From: Neodiprion pinetum
Taxonomy: Eukaryota; Arthropoda; Insecta; Hymenoptera; Diprionidae
Direction of reading: 5' to 3'
NCBI RefSeq assembly: GCF_021155775.2
Contig: NC_060233.1
Coordinates: 33,201,077 to 33,265,076, forward strand
Length of the DNA stretch: 64,000 nt
The notes beneath the pieces are model-generated. The model worked only from the letters and a program-made list of their open reading frames with translations. It searched no databases and was not told where the DNA came from. Both the position numbers and the translations under genes were made by a program. Below, one piece after another: positions 23,221 to 36,400 of the stretch; position 1 is the first letter of the stretch; the number at the start of each line of letters is the position of its first letter.

Positions 23221-26122
23221 TTTTTAACCCCGTCCTATCCTGCAGCAGGAGCAACAGCACTCCCGTTCTGCTCCATTCTATTCGATTCTATCCCGTAGTT
23301 CATACGAGGCCGCTGCAACCCCGCGCCGCATAAAACCGACCGGGCGGAAGCCTCGCGGGACCCGAGTCACTCTGCATTCTGTATATCAGGGTGTGCGATA
23401 CGTTGCAATGATCTATTGCTTTTTAAACGAGGGATTTGCATATCTTGGCGGAAATTTTAAACGCCGGTAAATAGAGACGGATATGAGCACGTGGCATTAA
23501 CCCCGTATTATACAAAGGTGCGCGTCGTTCGGATGCAGGTGCCTTTCTTCCTTCCGTGCACATTCCATTCCATATCCTCTTGATACCTGTCATTTTTCTG
23601 GATCGTACGAGAGATCTTTGACGGGACTCTTTTCACCGAGCAAGGTCCACTGGACAATTTTACAGTTTCCGTTATACAGAACGTCACGTTATTTTTAGAC
23701 CCTTGGAGTTTTCTTCCATTGCATTTACACACGCTTGAGACAAGCGTTCGTATAATTCGAAACCTGGATTCCGGGTTTAACGTAAGAAGAGACTGAAGCG
23801 GATATCTGCAGAAGGAATGAGAAGGGGAGAAAAAATACGCACGCACGAACGGACGCTTTGCAGAGATTTTCCAGATCATTTACACTGGGTTGCGGAGAGA
23901 GTGACTGCCTTGAAACGGCCCGGGACTAGGTATATATGCAGGGCGATCCTTCAACCTTCGGTAAGCATCATGTACCGACGATCAATCAAACGGACCGCGT
24001 GTCCTTTGATCACGTGGCATATGTAAGGCATACCAACATCCTCCCCACCGACACACATTCGCATGCTTCCACGCATGTCTGCGTGGACTTGTTTCGCCGC
24101 TCGAAACGAGCATGTCAATCCTTATTTTTTCTATTTTATTTTATTTTTTTACATTCCAATAATAGACTCACCTCATAGATACCCTAATTTCATCGAGCCA
24201 TTGCGAAGAAGTTAGAAAGTGTGAAAAAACTGGGTATTATTGTTCAAACATTGAGTTACCCAAAATTTTGACTCTCGAATGAATCAGAATTTTCTTTCTT
24301 GCCTCCTCATTTATAACCGTGATTAAACTATCCAGTATCACCTTGAAATAGGTACCTCTCAAATTTTTGATCATGAAAAAGTGTGCAATTTACAGGAGCA
24401 AAAAAAAATATTTCAGTCATCATAGAAACATCCGTTGCAACCATTTTTCAGTGCAGCCCAGTTTTTTCCAATCCGAGCCCGGAAACATCGTGATATTATA
24501 CGGAGTGGAAAATTAAAAGAAAAGTAAATAGCTTTCGAACTCCAAGTTTTTTCGAAGACGCGGCTTAATAAATCTAAAGCTCTGCGTAGTAAAGTTCAGA
24601 TGTAAAATTACATAGTTTGAAGACCAATCTACGAGACGCATAATATGTAGACAGTTGCTGAATAAGTTGAATGAGAATTGATACAGTTGTTAGGAGAGAA
24701 TCGGACATCTTTGAATTCAAATCATGAATTGAGTCTCTTATAAGCGGAATAGACGTGTTTTGATCGATTAAAATCCAAATCGAATTCGCCGCTATTGTGG
24801 GAAAGGAAAATTGTTCGTTAGATTTTTTTCGCCCGTGAGTGGTTTTCTTTTTCCAACGACTTCCTTTATCGTCGACGTGCTTTGATCGGTAGCATTTTAA
24901 TTCATAGCCTTATATGTACATGGGTGAAACGTTTCGACGGTAACTGTGTACAAGGTTAAGACCTCCGGGACTCTTAAATCAGATCGGAGGTCATGTGCTA
25001 TTGAATAATATTTTTTTTCAACGCGCAACCTACGGTCATGCCGCAAGTGTTGACAATAAAATAGAAATTATTCATGGTTATAGGAAGCTTCTGTGTCCAA
25101 TTATGTGGGCAGTTTAGTCACGCGGAGAACGCAGACTTCCCGGAAAATCAAAGCGTTGTAGGCACAATGTATCAAAGGACGTAGACACAGCTCGTGTACG
25201 TGTATTAGGATTAGAAAAGGAAGAAGGAAGGGGAAAGAAACCGAAAGAAACAGGAGAAAACATTCTCTTAATTCAAGTCTGTTGTAGAGTACAGCTGGAA
25301 TACCGCGTTAAAATTGTAAAACGCAAAAAGCTACATCAGAATCATTCGACTATATACCTACTATGTTTGGTGTAAAGCGAACGTAGATGATGTGTCGAGG
25401 AAATTCGAAACGTCAACTGCACACGTACTAACCCTAATTGGTCACTTTGGGTAAATTTCACTCCAACATTTTGCAAATTCTAAAACTATGCCGGTGTTTC
25501 ACAACATTTGAATAATCAGTTTTAGTTAGATAAACAGAGAGAGCTTTTTCTGCAATCCTTAAACAATAGGTACCTAGATATTTCTTTTAGATTTTTAGAA
25601 CTCATTGTTGAAGCAGGATATCACTGTTTTGCGTGGATTGCACCCTGCAGTGTGACCGTTAGAAGTGTAACCAATTAGGGCTAGGTAAGTGCAATTCAAC
25701 AACGATTGATCAACGTCCAACACACCCAAGGGTTAAGAAATCAGGTGTTTATAAAAACATGTGCACCGTGTAACCGTTTGTACGAACGTGTATGCCGCAG
25801 GAGGATTTTCAAATCCCTTAACTACAGGTGTCGGAAGACCGTCAAACACGCGAATTCGATTCTTGGCAAATAATCGGATATGCACAAGGCTTACGATGAA
25901 TGCCAATGTAGTAAGAACTGTAGCGAAAGGAGAAGAAGAAGGAGAAGAAAAAGAAGAAGAAGAAAAGGAAAAGGGGGGTGGGCGAAAAGAGAGGAAGAGG
26001 GAGGGTTCAAGATTCGAGGGTGTGTGTATAGGTACATTATCTACACGTACATGCATACAGCATAGTCGCATAATTCAGAATCGACAAAGCGGCAGATTAT
26101 GGAAATACAGTCCCAGGGCTGA

Positions 26123-26125
<3 letters not shown>

Positions 26126-26161
<36 letters not shown>
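26126..26161. repeat. (CT)n microsatellite
   Basis: About 18 uninterrupted CT units, ending 30 bp before an RFX X-box motif. Confidence 0.96.
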
Positions 26162-26164
<3 letters not shown>

Positions 26165-26190
26165 GCATAAGGTACGCCAGGCAGAGCGGA

Positions 26191-26204
26191 GTTTCCATGG
26201 CAAC
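26191..26204. promoter_or_regulatory. Perfect palindromic RFX X-box
   Basis: GTTTCCATGGCAAC matches the full palindromic X-box GTTNCCATGGNAAC at every fixed position. With 12 fixed bases such a match is expected far less than once in 64 kb. RFX factors drive ciliary and sensory-neuron genes in animals. The 3' half overlaps a SOX core AACAAT at 26202-26207. No gene start is recognisable next to it, so it may belong to a distal enhancer or an unannotated transcript. Confidence 0.5.
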
Positions 26205-26790
26205 AATTGTGACACTCCCACACTCCCGCAGCATCGACTCCCCCTGTTTCCACCTCTTTTCCCCGTAGCCTTACCTTCCTTCCGCGTATACCTCCCTTCG
26301 CATCTCGCAGCTCCTCGCGATGCCTTCGCCGCCCTGTCTACCTCATCTCTCTAACGACTTGTTGTTAATGTTGTATCAACTGAACCTTACAAACAACCTC
26401 TCCGATATTATAATGCAGGTGCCGGTATCACGTTGTACCCGGAGTTGTAAACGCGGCATCGAAATACCCTGCAACTCGTCGCTGTGCTTCGAGGATGCTC
26501 GTAACTCGCCTAATTGTTACACATCGTTATTACCGTTCCTCGCATGAGGGTGAAAAACCTGAGACGCGAGACACGCTTACTTAGCTGTACTTCCAAGAAG
26601 TCAATCGCGGTTTAAAGCAGTTTCACGACCATCATTTCCCCAGGAAATAGTCTCGACACGTTCGACTAACTTCAACGGTCTTCTTTCTCCAAACTCGAGC
26701 GACGCGGCGATGCGCGAGAAAGAGAAGCGATTTTGATCGAACGCCGCTTCAAGATATCACCAAAACAAAGCTTACGTAAATCAAAATCAA

Positions 26791-26815
26791 CGATTTATTC
26801 TCGACGAATAAATCG
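26791..26815. promoter_or_regulatory. Perfect palindrome with TTTATT/AATAAA arms
   Basis: CGATTTATTC at 26791-26800 and GAATAAATCG at 26806-26815 flank TCGAC. Each arm carries a TTTATT core resembling posterior-Hox-type sites, arranged as a symmetric pair. Chance occurrence cannot be excluded. Confidence 0.3.
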
Positions 26816-28159
26816 ACCGGTACGACGCCTCTCAACATCTCTACCCCCTCTTCCTTCGGTTAATTCACAATTTCCTTCAATATCTTAACATTATTCCTTA
26901 CCGAGCTGATCGCGAGCACCGAGCGATTGTCTGACCAGCACGGTCTGAGCTCACGCTAGGGGTCGAGGTCCGTCCGGGTCAGCCGGACGATGTCAAAAAA
27001 TCTGATTCCGAGTCGGTACATTAAATCGGAGCCGAGTGATCCGCAGTCCGGAAATTGTATTAAATCGATTCGAAGCCGAAGAATAAAAATGAATGGCAAC
27101 CACAGCCGCGGTAGCATAGCATTCCCACGTGCTCCACAGACAAAGTGAGTCGATTACGGTTAGTTTGTCAATTGCTTGGTCAATTTGTCATTCGATTCCG
27201 CGTCCGTCATGTTACAGTGTAGCTCGCTTCTTTTTATTTCCCTTCGGTCTTTCTTTCTTCCTTTTGTCTCTTTGTCGATAAGTATTTTCTTGAATTAGGA
27301 GACGAACTTTTGCTCATCGTTAGTAACAACGGACCGCGGATAACCGGCGTATAAATTTCGTCACGGTTTTTCGTTCAAAAGGCGAACAGTGACCCGTCCG
27401 CATTACAAAGATGCGCACGGCTGCGCTCGAACGATCAAGGAATTCTTACTTACACTTGCGACCTTACACATAGTTACGCAACGACAATTAATTACAAACG
27501 ATACAAATCTCTCGTTTTGCTTCAACTATTTTCTGCCTCGGTTCCCGCAGCACCGCGCACAGTATTACCGGACAATAATACCAGCTGCACAACACATCGG
27601 TCTAACTGAGATTGTAACGACGTATAAGGCGAAGAATTCTAACGAGGTATGAGGTGAAGAACAGGCCCGTATTCGAATGAAAGGCAATTCTCGCAATTGG
27701 AAATAAAGAAGAGAATAAGATTAATTATACGGAAAAGTTACAAAGACGCGCAATTTTACACCGTATAATGAAAAAGGCAAAGATCTCGCGAAGAAACAAG
27801 AGGAAACTTTCCCGCACCACGCGTCTCCCTCTCTCTTGTTTAGTATTTCCTCTCGCTCCCTTTTTCTCTCTTCTTAAATTTCCCATCATTTCACCGGACA
27901 CTGGCTCTCGCCCCATTGTTCTACGGTTTTATGTAGGCGGCGCCTGTTCCGTCTCCTCCTATTCGTGGGCCACAGCACCCACACACTGGCATCGTTCGCA
28001 CCGTCGCACCGTACCAGTTGTGAAATAATCACCCCATCCGGACTCGACCGCGAGAATCCACGGCTCTCCTCCTGCACTCCTGGTACACCGAGGGCAAACT
28101 TGGTAAACAAAAAGCCGGATAAACGAGAGAAACGAAGGGACGAAAGAACCGGGAGACCG

Positions 28160-28810
28160 TCACATCGAGCCGCAAGACGATTGTCTTTTTCGCGAATTTT
28201 TTGACGATTTAGCAAAATACCCGAACAGCGAAGAGATACGTACGATAAAGAAATGTGCGGAGGTCGAGTTGAATATACAGGGAGGTTCTCTCGAAAGAGT
28301 AACGCGTGCGTACGTATACGACATTGTGTCAAGACTGGTTAAATAATAGTCGAAGGAGTGAGGATCGAGCGAGGATGAAGGGGAAGGAATCGGTGCAATA
28401 ACGCTGGCCGATATTTTCGGTCTTTGAATTGTTATAGGGCGCGGGAGTCGGATAACACGGCCATTCGTCTTCGATAGAACAAAGTATACCGCGGTCCACT
28501 TCCATTCTGAATGCGAATCTGATGCAAATGTAAATCCGGGAATGGCAACAATAGGAAACGGTGGTATATGGTAATACTTTCTCCCGTAGGATATAATGTC
28601 CCCCATGAACGAGCCTCCTCCTCCTCCTGCTCCTCCTCCCTCCATTTTACTCGAGCAGCTTCGATTCCTGGCTGCTACCGCCGCCGCCGAGCAACTGGAA
28701 TCGGGAAGAAGTAGGAGGAACAGGACGATACACAATGGTCCCTCTCCGCGGAGCCGGGCATGCCGTGGTATAGGTGAGCCATACAGCGACTCACCTTGAT
28801 ACATCGCCAT
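28160..28810 (-). CDS. Doubtful 216-codon open reading frame
   Basis: A single-exon open frame on the minus strand from ATG at 28810 to the stop at 28160. The predicted product has a hydrophobic segment (LCIVLFLLLL) near residues 28-37 and a Gly-rich run near residues 58-65, and no domain I recognise. Its length is somewhat more than random sequence readily gives. Part of that comes from a CTC-rich, stop-poor tract near 28617-28650. Overlapping frames on the other strand are also open. I see no poly(A) signal or promoter that supports it. It is probably spurious, but it is the longest non-repeat open frame in the spacer. Confidence 0.1.
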   Translation of the reverse strand: MAMYQGESLYGSPIPRHARLRGEGPLCIVLFLLLLPDSSCSAAAVAARNRSCSSKMEGGGAGGGGGSFMGDIISYGRKYYHIPPFPIVAIPGFTFASDSHSEWKWTAVYFVLSKTNGRVIRLPRPITIQRPKISASVIAPIPSPSSSLDPHSFDYYLTSLDTMSYTYARVTLSREPPCIFNSTSAHFFIVRISSLFGYFAKSSKNSRKRQSSCGSM

Positions 28811-30470
28811 TCAACCATTGTCCAGGACTCGATCTCTCCCGGACGAGAAAAGAGAAAAAATTCAATTCAGCTTTTAAATTATTTCGACTTGAAATGGGCG
28901 TCGCTCTGCCCATAGTCTGGCACCAGCTTCCATAATAATGCCAGTTCGCCGCTTCTATCCGGTAAGGTGGACGTCCCCCGTACAATCTTTTTATACCTAG
29001 TGTCAACTGTCTAATGCGAATTCCATTTCCGTGCCCTTCGCCTCGTTATCGCAGAGCTCAGGGCTAATGACTCGTCCGATAGTTTCGCTCTCGTCGTTAT
29101 TTCGAATTTCCTCGATCACGGAACTCGATTGCCGAACGCTCAAATTCTTCGCGAGTACCTAACTGTACCAACGTAAAGCGGTCGTGAAATACGGAAAAGC
29201 GTCGCGGAGAACTCAAAGTAAGAAAAATGGGGCAAAGAGGGCGACAAGAAACTGCAAGCGAGGAAAGCTCGACAATCGCAAGAAATTACTCGTTCGCTAA
29301 GAACCGCCAAGTTATATACACGATTTAACAAGTGCCACTCGTTTGTAATCCCCGAAAAATTGGCAACCCTGAATCGCTGATTGTCGTCTGTAGCCGTCCC
29401 TTGGGGAGCCGTTAAAAGTCCGGAATGCGAAGAATTAGATCCGTAGTCGCGCTAACGAAGCAAAAATGAATTTTCATTGGCTCTAGAAAAAAAAAAAAAA
29501 AAAATTTACGGTTGCACATAATATTTTTATTCCTTCAAATTTCAAACGCGATTTACCAGTATCTCCTCACTTTTCTTCTGCGAACTTTAAATTGCCAAAA
29601 TAACTGCAAAGAGATAGCAAAAGGAGAAACAAGTCGATGGAAAGACGCGTTTTAATTATCCATGTTTTTTCTGAAACAGGCTCCTTTAGTCGTTTCATTG
29701 GTACGCCTGTACGCGACAGACGGCCCTACGGCTCCATTATGACATTATGCTCGAGGTATTGTCTACCACTGAATGCCTGAATGTTGGCTACATTGTCGCG
29801 GCACATTGAAGTCACTGTGCTGGGAACACTAAACGCGTTATCGGTCTGATAACGAGCGTCCCATTCTCTGGTAGATGCCGCCTCCGCGACGTTTCGAGAT
29901 TCTCTCTCCTCTCCTCTGCGCCTCTTTCCTAGGCTCTTCCCCGGTCTCATCGGGCTGAAGCGACTGTCGCAATAATTCAAGCGATAATTCCCCATTATTT
30001 TTGCCTTTCCGACTGAGGACTGTTTTGTCTCTTGTTTTTTGCTTTTTTGCCTTCTGATTTTTTTGTTATCAGGCGTGTAGACGAATGAATTGAAATGAAC
30101 ATTAGCATAATAGGCACAATTTTGACGTATAAGTAACAAATCAACGATGAAACCGTAAACGTGCTCCGTTACTTCCGTTACACGAAAAGAAAGATTATTT
30201 TTCGCCAGTCTGAATTACAGATGTACAGATAATCGATGACATTCATTTTTGGAGCACATATCGAACACCTCACACTCGCATGGCTTTGGCCATTGCGTGT
30301 AGGTTGAAATAGAAAATTAATAAAATTTCGAGTGAAAGAAGAGAAAGCTGTGCTGGCGAAGCACATACGTTATCGCGTTTAAAGATGTGTTTTTAGGAGG
30401 CCGAAAGGACACAATATTACAGAGACGGAGAGAGAAAAAGCAAGAGAAAAGAATAGGGTGATGAAGGTGA

Positions 30471-30487
30471 GGGGGGGGGGGGGGGGG
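30471..30487. repeat. Poly-G run (17)
   Basis: Seventeen consecutive G residues on the + strand, in a purine-rich context. Confidence 0.95.
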
Positions 30488-33400
30488 AGGAGAGACGGCG
30501 GATAGTGGAGATCCTTTTGTCCCGACATTTTGTCGGGCGACAATGTCTCGGCGATGAGAACAATGCTGTTACAACGAAGACATACCAATATAATTCTCTC
30601 TGCCTGTGTGCACGATATAACCGGGTAGAAAGATACCGGCAACGTACAAAGCTCGGTGCAAAAAGTCATGCGAGAATTGAAAATCGAAAAATAAGATAAG
30701 ATACTTGAGAGAACGTGAGTTCGCAATTGACAAGCTGATCTCTCCAATTAACTGTTACCAGGCCAAACGAAAATACACGGAGGTGAAGAGAGAGGATGAA
30801 AAGAAAGTATACCACTGGAGTTTTACCGTATTCAAATGTTGCAACATTTAACGATGAGACGGATTTTTTCTCACCTTACTTTTTTGAACTGGAAAGAAAC
30901 GTGAGGATACGAATATTGTATTTTTTCGCACCTGATTTCTCGTCGTTTGATTTTCTCATCTCTTTATTCGTGCAGGTTTACACGGAGTAAAGAAGCTTCC
31001 CTGCATGCCTGCGATAGAAACTATGTATAATGGACACAGAGAAATGTTTATCGAATTGCTGTATGAAAAGGTACGTGTAAGTGCGAAGTACGAACAAGCC
31101 AAAAAATATACTCGCCACTGTACGATCAATGAATTGGTGAATAGTGAAACTCGACGTGAATATATTATTTCTAGCGGATGGCCTGTGTGCGGTGATGATA
31201 GAAAAACAGCCATCTTTGCCAGTGCTGTCTCAGCAAACATCTTTATTTAATCAATTAAACAAACGTTATAAATTATGCATCTCGAGGCGGACTGGAGTTT
31301 GTTCGATGGCTGTCAGTTCCCCGTCCCTTCCAAAGAGAGAGATGGAGAACGAGAGAAACAGTGTGCATGGACGGGTGTTTGTCGGTGTGTGCAAGAGGGG
31401 CGGAGGAGTAGCAGAAAGAAGCAGAAAGTGGCGGCGAAAGAAGAACTCGCGAGCGAGACAACAATTGACAAAAACTGACGACTAAGGCGAGCCTGCATTG
31501 TCGGGGGCTGAACGAAGACAGTAAACAGGCATTGTTGCCGAGGAAGTATTGTTAGCCCGATGTTCAATTCCTTTTACCCATCTCTCCTCGGCACCCCCAA
31601 CCCTCTCGGTCCACAATTTATCATTCTCTATTTTCATAAGATGGCCGACAACTTTCGTAAACACATTTCGACGATGGTTTCAACCGACATACGCGCGCAT
31701 ATCTTGTTATATAGTCCTTTCCGTAAGGCATCGAGTGTAAGCCATCTTTGATCCTCGGTACGTCGCGAAACTTCAACGTATAATTCACACGAGCTGAAGT
31801 CATTTCTTTCGACGCGTCAGTCGTACTTTGTGGAAATGATCGAATCGAAGAATCAGTGTATGAGGGGCGAACGAATTCGGAGGGGAAAAAGTCTGTATCG
31901 TGCAATCGCGCATTCGTTGCTGTACCAGCCAAATTATCGTGGCAAAAAAATCAGCTTCAGAATTCGAAAATTAAGACGTACATTTTGCATAAATAAAACG
32001 TGTTATATCCCCCCCATTCTGTGCCTACGATCTATACATTAAATAGAGGACTGCAGCCAGCGGCAGAAAAGCGACGAATGGCCATTCGTTGTATCCGAAC
32101 AATGGAGGAAACTGGGAAACCTCCTATGATGTATTATGGGAAAACGGAAGCGAAAGTTTTACCCCAGTTTCCCCCGTTTAATGCTATTTAGTGCCATTTA
32201 GTGTCGTTTAGTACGCTCCACTGATTCGAGTTTGGTATTTTATTTATTCGACAGCGATAACTCCATTGTGTGTCTTTCGCTCCGAATTTCGAGGGGGGGC
32301 AAGGGGAGGGGGACATTCGTCATTATACGCCATGGACCCTGTCGACACAATCGGTACTCGAACCCATAACGTCTGTATAGTATGTGTATGTTTTTCGCAC
32401 CACTTCATCCACGCGTTAACACAATTTTTGTTCATTTATCACTATTTTTTTTTTCCTGCAATTTTGTCAATCGTGAAAATTCTCTCCGCACCTCTTCTCC
32501 GACTAGAGAATGTGAATCATTTGTTTAGTAAAAATCAAACTCGTCAAAACAAGATGTTTTGTAGCTCAAAAAGAAGAAACCGAGAGCATCCTTTGCAAGC
32601 TTTTCATGAATTCGCCAGACTTCTTGCCAACTCCTCGTGATCGAGTCGAGATGGCCAGCCAAAATTAAACCACACGCGTACCTCTGTATAATTATTATAC
32701 GCATAATACGAACACTTTTACGGAAAACGAAACTTCGTTTTGAGTGGGCAATTGACGTGCGGTGCGGCGGGACTCGCTGGTTGGTAAACGATAATGCACG
32801 ACAAGGCGGCTTAATTGGCACTTAAGGTAGACAAATTAAGAGAAGTCGGTTAGATACCCTTGCAGAACCCGGTGCTCGAGCGAAGGACGAAGCGAACCCC
32901 GCTGCCACGTTTTATCCTCATCGTCCTTGCAAGCTTTTATGCAGCAAACTAGCCCACGCAGCGCAGCCAATGCCGTTAGGTATAAGAATTTAACCGGGGG
33001 TTCGCGAAAAGTATGATATTATCAACTGGTTTACCATTTGCCGAACGCCTGTGAAGATCTGTGAGATGATTCTTTTAAACGTAATTGAGATGCATGGAAA
33101 CACAGGGTAATGGTGAACGGGATGTCATATCGTAATACCAATGTTCGTTCAGTAATACATTCACCATGTGACAGAAACAGAAGTTCCTACTCTACTTGAC
33201 ATTCTTTTGTAAAAACCGAGAGGAAAAAAAATCGGGACACTTACGGAACTGTGGATTAAATTTCACGTATTGTTAGTAATTCTGACTCCGACTTGATTCT
33301 ATGCATCAGCGGCACCCTGTGACGCGTGATAGAGCAAAGACTGAATCTTCAAGGTACGGCTAAATATAGCGTGGAATTTCTCCTATGGTGGATGGACGAA

Positions 33401-36400
33401 AGTTTCGCCTTACAAGTGTTGAACGACTGCTTTGAACCGAGGAGGCGCTTATTACACTGCGGTATAATTGAGGAGCCCCCGTAGAAGCGGGAGAGTCAGG
33501 CACGGGCGAGAGGAGCATAAAGCGCAATGTAAGGCAAAAGCCAAGAGTCTCGGCAGAGCCAATGCCATCTTGGATTTCCAACCCCCCCCCAGGAGGTGGG
33601 AGACTCGGAGAAGAGATAGGTAGCTCTACCTACCCGGCCACGCTTTCTGCGTGCAGCCGCTTATAACTTTCCGCCACGCTGGCCATCATCCCGCTGGATT
33701 CCCAGTTTCCACCGAGTTGCCGGCTAAAGGGCGGCCCACTCTTCCAAATAATGCTCGCACCAAGCGGTCCGTCTCCGGCGAACTGGACCGAAATCTTGCT
33801 TTAGTATCGAATCTGTTTTACGCGGTTATTTTACGAGCTCTTTCTGACCGTCTCGTCCTCTTCTTTTCCCTCCGAATCAGCTCCGAGCAGCATTGGAACG
33901 CATCGCGTTTTTGTCTGTGAAGCGCGACGCTGGGATCACGCCGATCTAATTCTAGCTTCTGACGATGCGCATTCGAACCCGCGAGCATATCTAACTACCG
34001 TGCAATTCCAATTCTTGCATAGTTATAATATGTCTTCATCGATTCGAAATGGACGGAAAAAGAAAGGAGAAAAGGGATGAGCTGATCATACCGAGGCTTA
34101 AAAACTGGTTAATATGGAGGGTTGAAAGAAGAAGGCAGCAACAATGGAATATCGATTATCGTTGGCTGCACTGTCACGACTACAGTGTTGTAAATTGCTA
34201 CCCGTGATTCACAATCAGTGATCGGAGTATCGTTCAGCTGTTCCGTGCAATGCGTGTACCTACACCGCCATCGCAATCGGGGTGCCCGTGTATTCCTTAT
34301 AGCTACCCTACGCCCTGCATCTAGCCACTTTGGGATCGTTTTAATGACTCGGTGACGCACGTAGGCACTCCCGCACACTCGGCGATTGAAACCCCTTGCC
34401 GAGCTCTTTCAACCCTTTCCAACCTTATCTGAGAAAATAAAGAAACCGCTCTCGAACCGGGAACGAAAAAGTATTATGGGTACAACCACCGAGTCGGGCG
34501 CACGTGGCGCCGAGTGACTTTTGACTCCTCGTAATATACCCCCGCAGGCATGGAGGAACGAATACGTTATACGTATATTAAGTCCTAACCTACGAGCATG
34601 TGCACTTATATCGTAGGCATATTGTGCAAAGTAACCCCGTTTCCGAATTACCTATTCCCGTGTGTACAAGAGAGAAGGAGCAAGGGGAAAGGGAAAAGCA
34701 GTCGGCGGGGTCCCGGTTGTTTAACGTTCCGTGTCGCGATCGCTTCGAGGGTGAATCGTTTCTCTGTGAGGGGGTGGAAATGGGGGCGTGGCACCCTGAG
34801 ATGTTGGCAAATTGTTTCACAAGCGATCGCGTAACACACTAACGAGTCGCGAGTACGATCCTTACACTACGAACCTGAACCCCCTTACAGGACAAAGTCG
34901 AGTGGATATACAAGCCTCAGAAGCAGCGAAGCGTGTGTTCGTGACATATGTACACCGATGCACGTTTTTATGCGCGAAAGTTGAAAAGTCTCTATGCATA
35001 ACGATATGAGTATGACAAATTGGATACCTAGACCTTAAAGTTGTAGGTGTGTACACGAATTTCCTGTAACATTTACAGGTATTACTACTGCGGTACCGGT
35101 CCAAGAGGAAAATCCATGACACGTATGTCTATTACGGGCGCATGCAGGTAGCGAATTGTCGAGATCGTCTTATTCGTATCTCGGAGCGAATTAAAAAAAA
35201 CGGGGGGGGGGGACGAATTGAAATACTCATCACCAGACACGGGGAAACGTGTAAAATTGAATAAACCAAGGTAAAAGGGCGTAAAGTCGCATCTGGCGTA
35301 CTACTGGTGACGCGTGTGTATAAATAAGAGGCAAAATAAAATTGTTGTAAAGATGGGTATGGCGCCCGGGTGAAGCACAAGCATCGTGGGTATCGAGGGT
35401 ACAATAAATGTTTGCACTTTGCAGCGGCAACAGCGGTAGTAGTAGTAACAGGAGGTAGAGCTGCAGAGCTCGAAGCTACCGGATGCAGCGTGGCATCTAG
35501 CAGGGCCAGTGTTTGCTCAGGCCTGGATCGCAAATAGGACCCGACAATACGAAACTGCCTACATCCACACCGACGCGGGATGTATAAATATGTATTCCAT
35601 ACGCAGAGAGACCCGGAGAGGCCGGCGCCTCGGTGTGCCTCTTTCGAACGTCAGGATAGACACGTCCGCAGTGCACCGAGGTCCACACACGAATAAACGT
35701 AACTGTAAAGTGTAAGCCCCGCTACGGGCTCTACGCTGGATATACACAATACTCACGAACGTATGCCTCATTCTTTCATTTCTATAGGTGTCACTAGCAG
35801 ACCTGCCAGTCCAAGACCGCGTGGACACTTGGTATGCACCGAACGTACGTAACCTGCGTTCGCATGCTCCGACGTAGTTATGGACCGCGTGCGGAGTGCG
35901 GAGTGCGTCATTTCGATCTAGCGGTGATTATGCCGCATCCACCGGACCACTGACCAGTAAACTCAGCAAGGCAAGGTTGACGATTGCGGATGAGAACCGA
36001 CGCAGAGTTCTTCACAATATCTAGCAAGTTTCTTTCGATCCTTGCGTTTTCAGTTGGATCGTTTGTGTCAAGCTGCGGTTACGGCACAAACGTGTCCAGG
36101 TGTTGTTGCCCTCTCCGTTCAAGAAACTAGGTGCACGTATCCGATAGAAGAGACCCAATTATATGGAAAGGTAGAACTTTGTTGCACCAAACGACGTGGT
36201 AGACAGAGTATATAATAGCGGTACCTGCGTTTACATTTTCCTCGCGTTACATGCATACGGATAATTAAGCACAAACGAACGCCAAGCCAGTTGTGTCAAT
36301 CTTATTGTTGAACGCGGAGTGCGTTCATTATTAATTGAAAATAAACACAATGATCGGAAGACAGGCGACGTATCTTACATAGCCTGCCTGCATGTAATCC

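Larger units (their letters stand above)
16294..26125. other. Intergenic stretch without recognisable genes
   Basis: No supportable coding region or RNA gene. Noted items are an AAG microsatellite at 18808-18829, a TATATAAAAG TATA-like box near 20866, a homeodomain-type palindrome at 22473-22489, a CT run at 23196-23220, and a G/A-rich tract at about 25920-26010. The remainder is AT-rich unique-looking sequence. Confidence 0.6.

Noticed and set aside
24223..24470. GAAAAAACTGGG / CCCAGTTTTTTC inverted pair
   Set aside because: Only 12 bases, A/T-run dominated, with no extended arm similarity or target duplication.
25432..25680. Possible small inverted-repeat element (CCCTAATTGGTCAC with GTAACCAATTAGGG)
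   Set aside because: 13 of 14 terminal bases match but similarity does not extend inward; several such pairs are expected by chance at this distance in 64 kb.
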